From NCBI GenBank assembly GCA_013396655.1, contig WBMV01007620.1:806001-870000 (forward strand): a DNA stretch of 64,000 nucleotides, read 5' to 3'. This document shows, piece by piece, positions 51,488-63,100 of this stretch. The first letter of the stretch is position 1, and each line of letters opens with the position of its first letter. This DNA is from Campylorhamphus procurvoides. Lineage: Eukaryota; Chordata; Aves; Passeriformes; Dendrocolaptidae. Position numbers and translations under genes: made by a program. The notes below the pieces were generated by a model, which searched no databases, was not told where the DNA came from, and saw only the letters and a program-made list of their open reading frames with translations.

Positions 51488-51526
51488 GGGGAGGGGGGGG
51501 TTAAAAAAAAAGTGAAAAAAAAAGTA
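51488..51526. repeat. G-run followed by A-runs
   Basis: GGGGAGGGGGGGG is followed by two runs of nine A separated by GTG. It is homopolymer-rich sequence, prone to sequencing length error. Confidence 0.9.
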
Positions 51527-52949
51527 AAAGAAAACACAAAACACAATTAAGGTTACTCACGAATATTTCTCTTTCAACGATCCTGTCTCATCTTCTTCCA
51601 TTATATCTAATATCTATTACTGACAGCATTGTGGATCCACATATAAGGAAAGAGAGGCAAATATTTGTCAAATCAAGCATTTTATCTGCACTGTTCCTCA
51701 GTTATTGCATCTTTGAAGAAAAAGAAAGCGAAGCAAGAAAGAGAAACTAAATCAGTAAAAACTAAAAAAAAAAAAAATTAGAAATCCAAGAAGCATTTTT
51801 TGTGGAGGTGCAAGAAAGTCGCAGGATGAGAGAAAAGAGGGCTGTGACCAACAAAATGACAAGTAAGTAACTTTCTGTTGCTGCGTGTCTCTCTTCACCC
51901 AGCAAACGCAGTAGCAAAGATTTTCTGACAGCAGGTTGATGAGCAGAATGCCAAAGGAGCTGGAATTGCTGCTGAGCAGAGCCTGCCATACCTAATGACC
52001 AAAAAAGCCATGTCAGCACATGAAGGCAAGGCCAGGTGTTTATGCAGCAGACAATCTTGCATATTTCAGTGGAAGGTATCTCTAGGAGCAGCTATGCACT
52101 AATCCAACAGCTATTACAGGCCTTGGTTAAGTAAGAAAATTTCTTTTAAACAGAGGAGTTGGGAAATGGCTCTCAAAATAAACGTATTGAGCACTAAGCA
52201 TGTGTTTGTAAAGGGAAAGCTCTAAGCTTGACTTGAAAATTGAGCAACACTTCATGCAATGTCATACAGGCGAATTCAAGCACCCTTTAGGCATAACTAA
52301 TCTAAAGTTATGAACTGACTTGAGCTTAACTTATGGAGAGATCAGAAAGCTGAAGGGAGAGCAGCTATGGGTTGTTCTAAACAGACATCCCTAAATATAG
52401 AGCGCCTCCAAAGGGTTTTCACTGGAGACGTAAGCACATGGATATTGGCCTAAATTATGGACCATAGATCAAGTATAGAATGGAAGGACCTGGTCACACC
52501 ATCAGTCAGCCTGCTCAGGAAGAACACAGTGGGTGTGCAGGAAGTGAGCTCTCAATAGATGGAGCAGGAAGGATAAGAAACCCTCCTTTTTTATGTTAGT
52601 TTAGGAGAGAACATCTCTGATAGCAACAACTGTGCCATCCTTGTTCTGTCTAAAACTTCCCCAGATGACCTGATTTTGTGTATCACCCACTCACCAGTCC
52701 CAGTCCCAACCCTGTCAGCAACAAACAGGCCACAAGTGTAGCTGCATATCTGGCCTTCTGAGATGCAGTTCTATGGAGAAAAACAACATACCTCTGCAGC
52801 ATGAAAAAACATGCAAGTCTCAACCAAATGCCAAGGGAGGTAGGATTAAACAAGACATCTTTCATCAGCTTTAAAAACAAAGTTTAGATGGGTGTGTGCC
52901 CAAAGCAATGTGAGACAATGTGGGTTAAGCTGTCTTCTTGCAGCTGGTT

Positions 52950-53001
52950 ATCAAGTATTCCCACAGATACCTATTATCAAGTATTCCTGCAGACACCTAT
53001 C
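52950..53001. repeat. 26-bp tandem duplication
   Basis: Two adjacent units, 52950-52975 and 52976-53001, both begin ATCAAGTATTCC and contain CAGA(T/C)ACCTAT, with about four differences. It is a local duplication with no evident function. Confidence 0.85.
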
Positions 53002-54240
53002 CAATCCTGCGCTCCGAAATCAATTTGATGAAATTTATTTTCTATGACATGGCACAAACATGTGCAGGTATGATTTACAAGGAGAATGAAATGCAGAGCT
53101 CTAGTACAACTGGGAAGGTGACTGACTGGTTCTTCCTGACTTCACTTACACTTATCCTAAATGACTTGAGAAAAGGGGAGGGGTGATTTGACTCTTAATA
53201 AAAAATGGGCTGGGCATGGAGAGCAGATTTCTGGAAAACTCTGAAAGGCAATACCCAGGAAGATTATGAAATTAAAAGCTCCAAAGGCAGCCCCTGCTTC
53301 TGATTTGAAGCTTGATCTTAAAGTCACAAGTCAAGCACACTGGAGATTTACTTCATAAATCCTGATTATACTCATCAGATAGGTGGATTAGAGGACATGA
53401 TCGTCTAAGAACTCTGCAAGAAGTATGAAATTTGAGTGATTCATAAGCAGTCATGAAGACTATAAGGGGAGAATCAGCAGAAAAATCTGAAGACCATCAG
53501 CCACATGGTCTGCTCCAGCCAGACCAAGAGCTTGGTTGGAAGCTTGAGAAGAGCTGTGAAGTGAATTCTGGTAGACAGGGAGACAATTCGCTATGAGAAA
53601 ATAATCAGAGCTGCACACATCCACAAAGATTTTTGTTAAAAAAAAAAAAAGAAAAAAGAAAATTAAGAAAAGGAGAGGTGTAAGTGCAAATATCAGAATA
53701 GAATAATACTACTCCAACTGCATCATCATTTGCTGTGAAAGTGGATAAGACCTCAGAGGTAGGAGAGCAAACACCCCCACCCAGGCAGGAGGAAGGTGGT
53801 TAGCACAGCTTGGATCTTCTCAAGAGAAAGCTCTCTGGGACAAAAGCAGATGCCACAGCGAACACAACATCCTGCTCACTGAAGACAGGACTGAACACTT
53901 TGTACTTAGTCACGCCGAATGGGACTCAGTAGGATCTCTTCCTGCTGGATTTCTCCACAAGGAAGTAGGTGGAAGGACAGATTTCTGTCTTCCTCATTTC
54001 CTCTGTCTTGCATCTGATTAACCATCCTCTCTTTTTCTGTACTAACAGGGCAGTAAAAGCACATGAAAAAGAGCATGTGTGCTTCTAAAACACAGAAGGC
54101 AAAAACCTGAACATGAAATAAAAATAGCTTTATATCTTTTGCTCTCCTTAGCAGAAAAAATGTATCAGCCAAAATGCTGTGAGTAATAACTGTCCAAGAC
54201 AATGCCAAACAAAGAGCATGCAGCAAACTAAAAATTTAAC

Positions 54241-54293
54241 AGAAAAAAAAAGAACAAAAAACCCACAAAACCCTAAACAAACCAAAACCCACA
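54241..54293 (+). repeat. A/C-rich low-complexity tract
   Basis: An A-run passes into ACCCACAAAACCC and AAACAAACC units, similar in kind and strand to 15861-15905 and 36794-36941. Confidence 0.75.
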
Positions 54294-54728
54294 ATGCCCT
54301 TTAAGAAAAGCAAAGCGTATTTTATGAATTCGGCAATCACAACGGGAACTTTAGAGCAGACGGACCTGCAATTCAAAGATTGGTGGTTATTATCAAGAGT
54401 CTTCATGTTTCAGGTTGCAAAAGTGGTGGGACTAAAAGGTCTTAATCTTAATCCATAGCTGAGATCCAAACCCCCAGTGTAATTCACGCTTTACTGTGGG
54501 CTTGCACACATACGCTGCACAGACACAGAACACATACATGCACAGGAGGAACGGGTGCATTCCCATGGCATTAAGGCAGTTCAGCAGCAGCAAACTGACT
54601 TCAGCTTACAGATATGTGCATGTAGAGGAGCCATAAGTGAGTAGCAGTGGCACATTTTACAAGTGTAGGTAAATCAAACAAGTACAGAGGACTAAAGCTA
54701 TTGCTTGTTGATTTTGAAACACACTCAC

Positions 54729-54803
54729 TGTTATAACGTCTGTAGCTGTCAATCTTTGCCGGTGCCACTCTGTACAGAATTGTCCCTTCAAAGGCAGATT
54801 TTC
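54729..54803 (-). CDS. SH3KBP1: SH3KBP1 alternative cassette exon (25-residue insert)
   Basis: 75 bp, phase 1 in and phase 1 out, so it can be skipped or included without changing frame between the exons at 60055 and 44897. The acceptor is tctcttgcctgctgtcag and the donor is AACA followed by gtgagt. In the required phase the insert is open and contains KSAFEGTILYRVAPAKIDSY followed by RRYNS; the last Ser is completed by the next exon. From memory, the longest rodent SH3KBP1 isoform has an insert at this same place with a very similar core (FEGTILYR, then RRYYSL). That is why I call this an exon rather than a chance frame. The rodent insert is about 44 residues and has an upstream part that I could not find between 54804 and 60054. 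Inclusion would lengthen the SH3-B to SH3-C linker and add three tyrosines and several basic residues. Transcript evidence cannot be seen here. Confidence 0.75.
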
Positions 54804-57800
54804 CTGACAGCAGGCAAGAGAAGGAAAGACGAAAAAAAAGGAGAAGGGGCAGGGTGGGGGTAAAGAGATCGAATGGTGGTAAAAAGAAGGGAAAGGAAGA
54901 CGTTTTAATCTGTATTTTCAGTCACTAGCATTTTTAAAGCCTCATTAGCGAAACAACGAAAATATTAACAAAAGTATCTGATTGTATATTAAGTAAAAAT
55001 ATTCTTAGGTCAGATAAAAGAATCTCATGATTTTGCTAAAGCTGTGCTTTACAATGTCCAACAGAATGCATTTTCCTTAGGTTTTGTCTGTTGTCCATCC
55101 AGTTGTGAGACTTGCAAATAAAACAATTTGTCTGTTTTATGCAGTTTCCTCAAAGAGCACAAGGGAATCCTGAAAAAATACTATTACTGCAATGATGTAC
55201 TCACAGTGGCTCAATATTCCTGATGCAGATATAGTGCACTCAAACAAGAACAGCGGACACCCAAACAGGGCAATGACATACTCACATTTCTTTAATGTAC
55301 CTGGATCCTGTGAGCATCAGAAATACTGTGTCTTTCCAAGATGACTTACTAGAAACATTTTGTAAATGGGAGAACATTTTTTGTACTTCTTAGGCAATGC
55401 TTAGTGGAAGGGATACATCACTAAAACTGAATAAATCCGTTTTTCATCCAGCAGCTTAATCAGGTGTTTGATTTGGCACACATTAACAAACCCAAAATAC
55501 TAAAATTAAAAGAGGAAAGAGCAAAGCAACAAAAAATAAATCCCACTTCCCATCTTAATATTTAAGATAACATTTTTATAACAAAACTCATTAATTTCTA
55601 GGGTTTTGGGTTTTTTCATTGCTAGTGAGATAACTCATGCTCTGATATTTAGGATATGAAATTCAAGTGAAGGTAAAGGAATGAGCAGCTGAGATGTTTT
55701 GTGTGTTGGGTTTTTTAAAACCAGAGGGACCCAGGCAAGCCCAAGAATATACCAATGCCAGCTTCTTACCAATCTCCCCTAGGTACACCATCACAAAAAT
55801 TAATGTCTTTAGTAAAATTTTACAGCAAAATAGCCAGTATGTGGGAGTTGTCCCAACAGAGAATCAGGCCCATTTTGGTATCAAAAATGAGTGTTTTTTT
55901 TCTCCTGTATATCATTCTGTTGGACTTGCAGAAAATAAGAAGTTATTTATGTATTATAAAAAGCTGTTTGTTTTCTTCCTGCAGTTTAATTAATAACACA
56001 AGTTTCTCATTTTTACATAATAAAGTAAAAAAGCCATAAATCCATCTTCCATCAAACAACAATTAACCCATTGCTAAGAGAAAGGCATGCTAAATTTCAT
56101 GACACTGGAGAGCCAGAGAGACAATAATGGGAATCTGAAGTTTTCAGAACTCAGAACAGAGGAGGTTGTCTGAGTTTATCATCAGTTCTACCTCCAGCAG
56201 TCATGACGTCTCAGTGGCCATCACTAGCAGGTTCTAAAATTAGTTGATACCTACCAAGAGGCCTGGCTATACCTGAACAAACACATACAAGAGACAACAA
56301 GATATAAAAGGCCACCTTTCACTGCTGTCATGACATTGCTGTGAATGTGCTAATTGCTTTCTGAAATTATCTCCTTAGTATTAAATTGTGAGTATCTCAT
56401 ATAAATTTATTTGACTACATGTCAATTTTTTGCATCTCGACAGGCTGTAGTGACAAGAAGTGGTATTGAAATGGTGGTATTAAAATTAATACTAGATCTC
56501 CAAGAAATCTAGAAAATAATCCTATAATTCATGTATCTATTTAATATAGTAATAACATTATAAAGCATATACATCCTGTTGATACTGCAACAGTTGGCCA
56601 AAGAAAAGCAATGCTTTAATTTAAGAGGATGCTTTAAAAAACATGGAACTACTGTTTACTCTAAGAGTACCTTAATCTGGGCTGTACTTACATTCCCAAA
56701 ATGTGCCTTTGAAGACAAAAAAAAATCTGGCAGTCACTTTACAGCTGGGATAAACACTTTAAAATAAAAAAAAATCAACCCCCAAACATTTGTATCTTGT
56801 AAGAGTCTTGCTTTCCATTCTGCTGAGCAACCACCATTTGAGGGAAGGCAGAGGTTCCCAACCCTTCCAAGTTAAGGGGAAAGTTAAGTCCCGCTGTCAG
56901 GATTCAGAAACATTTCGGCACTTCCAAAACTAGCCCCAGGCATTTTCAAAATAGGAAATTTTTGCTCTGAAGAAACTTCTGAGGTTACTCTATGTCAGAG
57001 CATGAAAAGAAACTGAGATAATTCTTTCTGGCCATTTACTCTGATCTACCATAAAATTTACATGGACACAACAAAACCAATAAAATCAGACAAGATTCTC
57101 CCCATTTGGCCTGGTGTAGATTGTAACAGGACTGAGGAAGATGTATTTTTATCAACTTTATTCCTGAAAAGCTGTTATATATTTTTTCTCTTCCATATTT
57201 CTTCCACTTTCAGTTCACAAAAATTGCATTTGCCCTTCCCAAAGTGCTCTTTAGAGATGGTCAGTGAAATGTGATTTAAAGATCAAGTTTAAATTTTACC
57301 AAAGCATTAAATTCAACTGCTGACTTAAAACACTCCTGTGTTTGTACAGTGCCCATTCTCCACATACTCTGTGCTGTTTTCCCAGGTCTCAGAGTAAACC
57401 CACCAAGTCTCACCTTATCCATTTTACAACCTGGGCTGAAGAGTTCAAAGCTGCTGCTCACGACCACAGAGCCAAAGCCCAACCCTTTCTAGGCTCCTCT
57501 AAAAGCTGTGCAGAACCTCAGTGACTGCCCAAGGTTCTAGTTTGATGCACTAGCACAGCCCCTTGCACCTGAGGGCCAACTTTATAACACAGAATTTATA
57601 TTCAAGGCTTCCACCTTGCAAAGTCCTGTGAAACAGACGTATTCAAACAAAGTTTCCAGAGAAACAAAAAGGAGTTATTGCAGATTTGATGGGTTGTCAC
57701 ATCTTGTGAACCATGGAGGAAGAGTTGATCTGGAGGCATGAATATACACCCTTTTGAGATGTTACTCGGAGCATTTCGACAGTAATACTCAATGCTAGAA

Positions 57801-60054
57801 TCTTTAAGGGTGTACTTGTTCATTTTTCATTTTACTATGTTTTCAGAAAAAGCACAGATATTTGGAATGAGATTATCATTCCCAGTCAGTTGTATAAACT
57901 TGCTGAAGTTTTTGCAATCCCATAATGGATATTCTCAAATCCAGATTGTCAGTGTACCTGAACTGAGTCTCATGAAGCACCATGTGTTAGAGAGCAATCC
58001 CCATATCAATTACATAAACCACACAGAGAGAGCTGCATTGATGCATATTTCCCATAATTCTCCTAAGGGAATGTAATTCTTAAAGCAATGGTTTTACTTA
58101 AAGAAAAAAGTAAAAAAGCATTAAAATCCCCATTATAATCTCAAAATTTGTAGAGTCCTAGTCTCTTTATCAGGAGTATTCTTCTGTTTTGTAGGCATAT
58201 CTGATAGCTCCTAATAACACATCATCTTTGTTAGCCACAAAGCACCTCCAAAGAATTAAATTAAATACAAGAAATAAGAAAACCCATCTGTCAACTATAG
58301 TTACCTTCAATTTAAAGAGATAAAAGTAATATCTGTGTTACTGCCATCTTCTTCATACATACAAGTATCACAGATTTGGGTTCCACTGACAGTCAGAACC
58401 AGCACACAAAACTGAGTCTGAACAAAGCATGTGCCACAATGGACATCAAGAGCTAATGCTGTGTGGCTGCTTTGGCACACTCCAATGTACATTTTGTCAA
58501 AAGCCACTTTGGGATGCTTATTATAAAGCAAACATTACTTTATAATGGAACATTCATTCATATGGATAAAATTGGGATATTGCTTCCTGAACAGTATCAT
58601 CTACCTTGTTCATTTATACAGTACCAAACACTACAGACTCCAGAGCTGGAACTACATTTACACAATTAGTTCTTCCAAGATTCACTGTATTTACAATGAA
58701 CATAATTCATGATAGCATATACAGATTACAGAAAGCAGTTTGCTATCTCACTGAAATGTGCACCTTTACTTAATGCCCTTTTTCCCTCTTCATCACATTC
58801 AAAGTAACTTAAAAAAACATTTTCATTCCAGTCTGAAGGAATGTTACATATAAATACATATCTTTAGCAGCAGTGACCACAAGACAGGGTCACCAGTGCC
58901 CATTCACACATCAACAGGTACTCCATTACAAAATAAGTATGAAAAATTTTCATCATTGCAAAAGTCAGTTTTCTTAGGATCTTATTTCTGTGGGATGGAA
59001 TAAAGATGATACATTTGCCTTAAATGGAAAAATGAGGAAAAAGAAGGAAGTATAATTTTCTGTCTTTTACTGACAGAGTAAACTGTAAAGGCTTTGGTAA
59101 ATTTCAGCTAAAGTAAGGCTACAAAGATGTTGATAGTTCTTTAACTTTTGCTTGTTCAGAGATCTCAGAAGAACACTACATAGCAATGGATATCTGCAGT
59201 GCTGAAAATAGAAAGACCTTGGCAAGTATTGTGTAATTAACCTGAAATATGCAAATACAATCGACTTTCACTTTTTCACTAAAGATTCAGAATTGAGCAC
59301 TGAATGAGGAAACAAAAAGAATATTTGCTCAAAGAACATAAAAAACATGAAGACTAGCAACTTTCCATTTCATATAACAGCACTCTTTTGGCTCAGGTTA
59401 TTCTCCAAGGGCAGTTATAAATAGGACAACCCACTACCATGCTTATACTATTGCGAACTTAGTTACCAAACATGCTTTTCACCTGCAGCAGTACTGGCCC
59501 ACTGTAAATGAGAGAACAAAGTCCATGTCCCAGTTCTGGCCTTTTCCCCCTTGGCTGCTGGGGCAGTGGCTGTCGGAGGTGATAGTAACATGCTCAGCAC
59601 CTGGAGGGAAAAAGTGCCGCATGTCCCACACTAATAATTATGAATCCTTAAATCTACTGGAGTTGTTACAGAAGGCATGGCACTTTAGTCCCTCGTTTAA
59701 ATAAGTACGGCCACTTTGTAGATGTCTGGTTACTTTCCATGTCTACAGACAAAAAAATCCCTTGTAATTAGTTTTTGAAATACAAATGCAATATTTGTCA
59801 TTGCCTTCTCTCTTTTTCGTCTCTTGTGGCTCAGCAAGTCTGAACAGAGCTCAGGGAGCACTGACAATACTGCAACTCAGGTAGTCCTGCAAGCACACAC
59901 TCATCAGCATCAGCTGACTCTTTCAGCATAAATTAAGAACATGGCATTCAAAAACACTTCCAAGCAAGAGATAAGAATGTGCTATTCTATCAGTGTGTTA
60001 CGGGGTAAAGACACAGACCTACGTACAGAACATTAATAACAATTTTTTTCTTAC
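54804..60054 (-). other. SH3KBP1: SH3KBP1 intron between the SH3-B exon and the cassette exon
   Basis: 5,251 bp. I searched by eye for the partner exon of the rodent long isoform (beginning RPEGF, from memory) and did not find it. An open, splice-flanked segment at 59483-59600 is reported as a finding; its length is not a multiple of three. The rest is AT-rich unique sequence without recognised repeats. Confidence 0.85.
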
Positions 60055-60178
60055 TTGACTTCACTTGCTCTTCGTGTGCTATTCCAACATCATCAGAATC
60101 AGATAGTTCCTTTATGAAGTTGGAAGGAAACATGCCAGTCTTTCCATTGAGTATTCCTTCCCACCAGCCCTCTTCCAC
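60055..60178 (-). CDS. SH3KBP1: SH3KBP1 exon: second half of SH3-B and acidic linker
   Basis: 124 bp, entering in phase 0 and leaving in phase 1. It encodes 41 residues plus one base, beginning [20 protein letters not shown]. The Trp-Trp pair and the later PSNF are the conserved ligand-groove residues of an SH3 domain, and this is the C-terminal half of SH3-B. After FIKEL comes an acidic stretch ([13 protein letters not shown]) that starts the flexible linker towards SH3-C; from memory it is about two residues shorter than in human. The acceptor is strong, with a long pyrimidine tract ending tttgtgcag before GTGGAAGAG. The donor is TCAA followed by gtaaga. The frame stays open into the intron, ending in VKSSKKK, but the gtaaga donor and the phase of the next exon place the boundary at 60055. 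It joins either 54729-54803 or 44701-44897, both of which accept phase 1. Confidence 0.96.
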
Positions 60179-63100
60179 CTGCACAAAGACAAAAACAAAA
60201 AAAAGAGGGGTTTTAACATTAGCAACACTTTGCTGAGTTACATTATATACGTTCAATAAATGACAGTAATGACTCTGAACAGTTTATATTAATTTCAGGT
60301 ATAAGGAGCACATGGCACAGGCTCCAAGCCAGAACATCTCTCCTTTTTTTTTTTCTTTGACAAGCGAAAACAAGAAAGATGCATGAACCCATCTGTAAAT
60401 GTCTGCAGTGCTGACAGCAGTCAGAAGCATGGATGAGCATTAAAAAAAAGGATAAAAGAACAACTAGAGAGTACAGGGTGTCTCTACGTTTCCATTTTTA
60501 TGGCTGTCCATTCAATCACAAAATTTTCATGCACACTGTATGACTATTCAAGACCATCTTAGTAGATATGATTCTGAGTTTGAATTCCCTAAGCAATCAA
60601 AGGTGAAAGATAAATACCTATGAAGGGCTACTCATTCTAAACTAGGTATTTTAATATAAATAATGTGAATATTCTTGCCTTCTCCATCAAAATCTGAAAT
60701 TCTGTATTTTAAAAATTAAGAATGTTGCTACTTCAATAATGTGTTAATGCAAGAAATGTGCGGAGAACAAAGAACAGTACTAATGCATATTTGACTCTAG
60801 ATTTACAAAGAGGTACTGAAATATATACTAATGATGGTGTCAAAAGGAGGAGGGACACTACCTAGCCAAATCCCGAGAGGAAATATCACTTTAAAATGAC
60901 AAACTTGCTCCTGTATAACCCATTCAGGACTGAATGGCGGTGTCAGGCAGTGAAATGACAGCCCTTAGAAACCAGATGCTTTTAGGTTATAATGGCACAG
61001 CAAGAAATGACTTATTATATGCATCAGCTAAACACACTCACGGTAGATAAATATTTTTCACCTGTCAGACACTGTCCTTTCACCAAAAAAATGACAGTGG
61101 GGGACAGTGTCAATCTGTGACACATCAGTCTCCAATTATTTTTGACATATCCCCTTCCTGTCTACCCTTCCCCCCCCAATTATGAAAACAGAACACTAAC
61201 TTTATGGGCTGTTCATATTTACTGTTAAAAAGCAACCCCACATTTTAAATGAAACTAGTTAATTATTATAGAATAAAATCTGTTTCCTATCACTTATCTG
61301 TGAAAAACTCAGTTCTTAGAAATCTCTTAATAATACAACCAAATATTTCCCAAAAAAATAGAGGAATGTATGCATTTTTTTCAATTTAGCTACATGTACA
61401 ATTTTACTACAAACCTCTACATTTGCTGTTCCCTTATTGAACAGTTGAAGTTTGTTTTTAATTTGAAAGGAGTTCAGACCAGACTTGCACTTAATCTCGG
61501 TACCTGTCCCCAAGAAAATCTGCCCCCTCCTCCAATGCATCAGTAATATTATTGGGAATTATCTTGCTCTTGTTATTATCTTGCTGTTAATTCAGAAGGT
61601 AGAATACATACGTATCACTCATCACTTCAGTGAGGGGGAGGTCTTTCACATTACAGTTTCAAAGTCTCTAAAAGGTTATATTTCCTTTCCTCTCTCCAGA
61701 CTAATAAAAAACAATATGGAAAACTGAAATGGCACGACATGCAACACTTAATAGATTCTACAAATTATATCTCTAAATACAATATTTTATAAATATTATA
61801 TATCCATAAAAATATGAAATATTTTATAGAGAAAATACACAATATGGCCAAGACTCTTTGAGCAATAAACATCTCAGGTTTTCTAATGCAGTATTCCCAG
61901 ATGGCTATATTGATTAGAGGTAAACATTAAACCATAACTGCATTAGCTGATTGACCAGAAGATTAATCAGAGGATTTACCCAGTTCACAAGATCCCTGCT
62001 TTACAAGATGCTGAGGTTACTTGACACAGATATAATTGTTTCATCCTTTCCTAAAATAATTTTCACCAGCTTACGTCTTCCAGGGTACCAGTTCACAGTT
62101 TCCTTACAGTTAACATTAGCACTCTCCATGTGGCATGGATGCTGTATGCATCCCTATGGATATGGACATACACCCAAATCTTTAGACAGGTAAATCTAAA
62201 GTGGATGTGAGTAAACATTCACTAGCTTATTGTGAGTTTTCCAGCTGACTGAAAAATTATTTGTCTGATAATACCTGTATTCAATAATTCTACAAATTCA
62301 AAGAAAAATCTAAAGCAAAACCCAGAGTTTTTTTCCACAAGGAAATGCAGAATCATGTTAGCAAGACATCAGAGGTTCAGGTCAAACTGTGCCTCCCAAA
62401 GATTTCTTAGGAAATTTTCATCAAAAGCATCAACAGCTTTAAGTATTTTTAAACACTATAGCTACTTGCTATATAACTTTAAGCCTCAAAACAGAGAAGC
62501 TGGAGATAAATCCATGCAATAGAAAACACTAAAATACCTCCAGGATCTAGTTATCCCAAACTGGGGCAGTCCATTACCATATGGTTTGAAAAGTTGCAAT
62601 AATTCACAGCCAATAAAACCTTACAAATGAAAATCCATTATTCATGGGGGTAATCCATCTGGAGGCACGCGCTCAATAAAAATTTGTTGCCGTGCTATTG
62701 TAACAAAGTGCTTTCAGATTTATACATCCAGGTCCTGATTTATGCCCACCATTCATGTGCTGAACCAAACAAACTAAAAAGAGAAGGTTTTCATTCAGCA
62801 GTCCATGTCCCCATGCTGGAAAAGAAGTCCTACAATTCATAATATTCTACACACCAACTGTAAGTTCAGCCTGAAAATGAAGGGGCTTTTTTAACTTCGA
62901 GGAAGGATCTTTCCAATCTGCCACATGTAAGTGGATACAGCTAGAGATACTCTTAAGATGTGTGTTTTCAGCGTGTTTTATCTGTTCACTACGGCACATC
63001 CTCATCTTGCCAAGCCCCTGGGCTGCCAGTACTGCTCTCACACCACATTTTGAAGAGCAACAACATACAGTAAAGTGTCTGAAGATACTTCATTACTGTC

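Larger units (their letters stand above)
44898..54728 (-). other. SH3KBP1: SH3KBP1 intron between the cassette exon and the GFGDIF exon
   Basis: 9,831 bp when the cassette is used, otherwise part of a 15,157-bp intron. It holds a TA/GA microsatellite (48230-48300), a candidate exon (51028-51078), a G/A homopolymer cluster (51488-51526), a 26-bp tandem duplication (52950-53001) and an A/C tract (54241-54293). The rest is AT-rich unique sequence without recognised genes. Confidence 0.9.
11645..60178 (-). other. SH3KBP1: SH3KBP1 (CIN85/Ruk) gene, internal part
   Basis: SH3KBP1 encodes a cytoplasmic adaptor with three SH3 domains, a proline-rich region and a C-terminal coiled coil. It links CBL ubiquitin ligases, endophilins and actin regulators during receptor endocytosis. 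In this window the minus strand carries four exons in the right order with matching phases: second half of SH3-B, the GFGDIF linker, a short linker, and first half of SH3-C. Joined, they give 164 codons without a stop. The paralogue CD2AP is excluded because the linker reads [20 protein letters not shown] and the SH3-B end reads [20 protein letters not shown], both matching SH3KBP1. No start codon, promoter, stop codon or poly(A) site of the gene is in the window. Both ends continue outside: I found no exon for the SH3-B first half to the right, nor for the DVGWWEGELNG half of SH3-C to the left. Confidence 0.96.

Noticed and set aside
11645..60178. Assignment of the gene to CD2AP, the paralogue
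   Set aside because: The linker ([20 protein letters not shown]) and SH3-B sequence ([17 protein letters not shown]) match SH3KBP1; CD2AP differs at these positions as I recall them.
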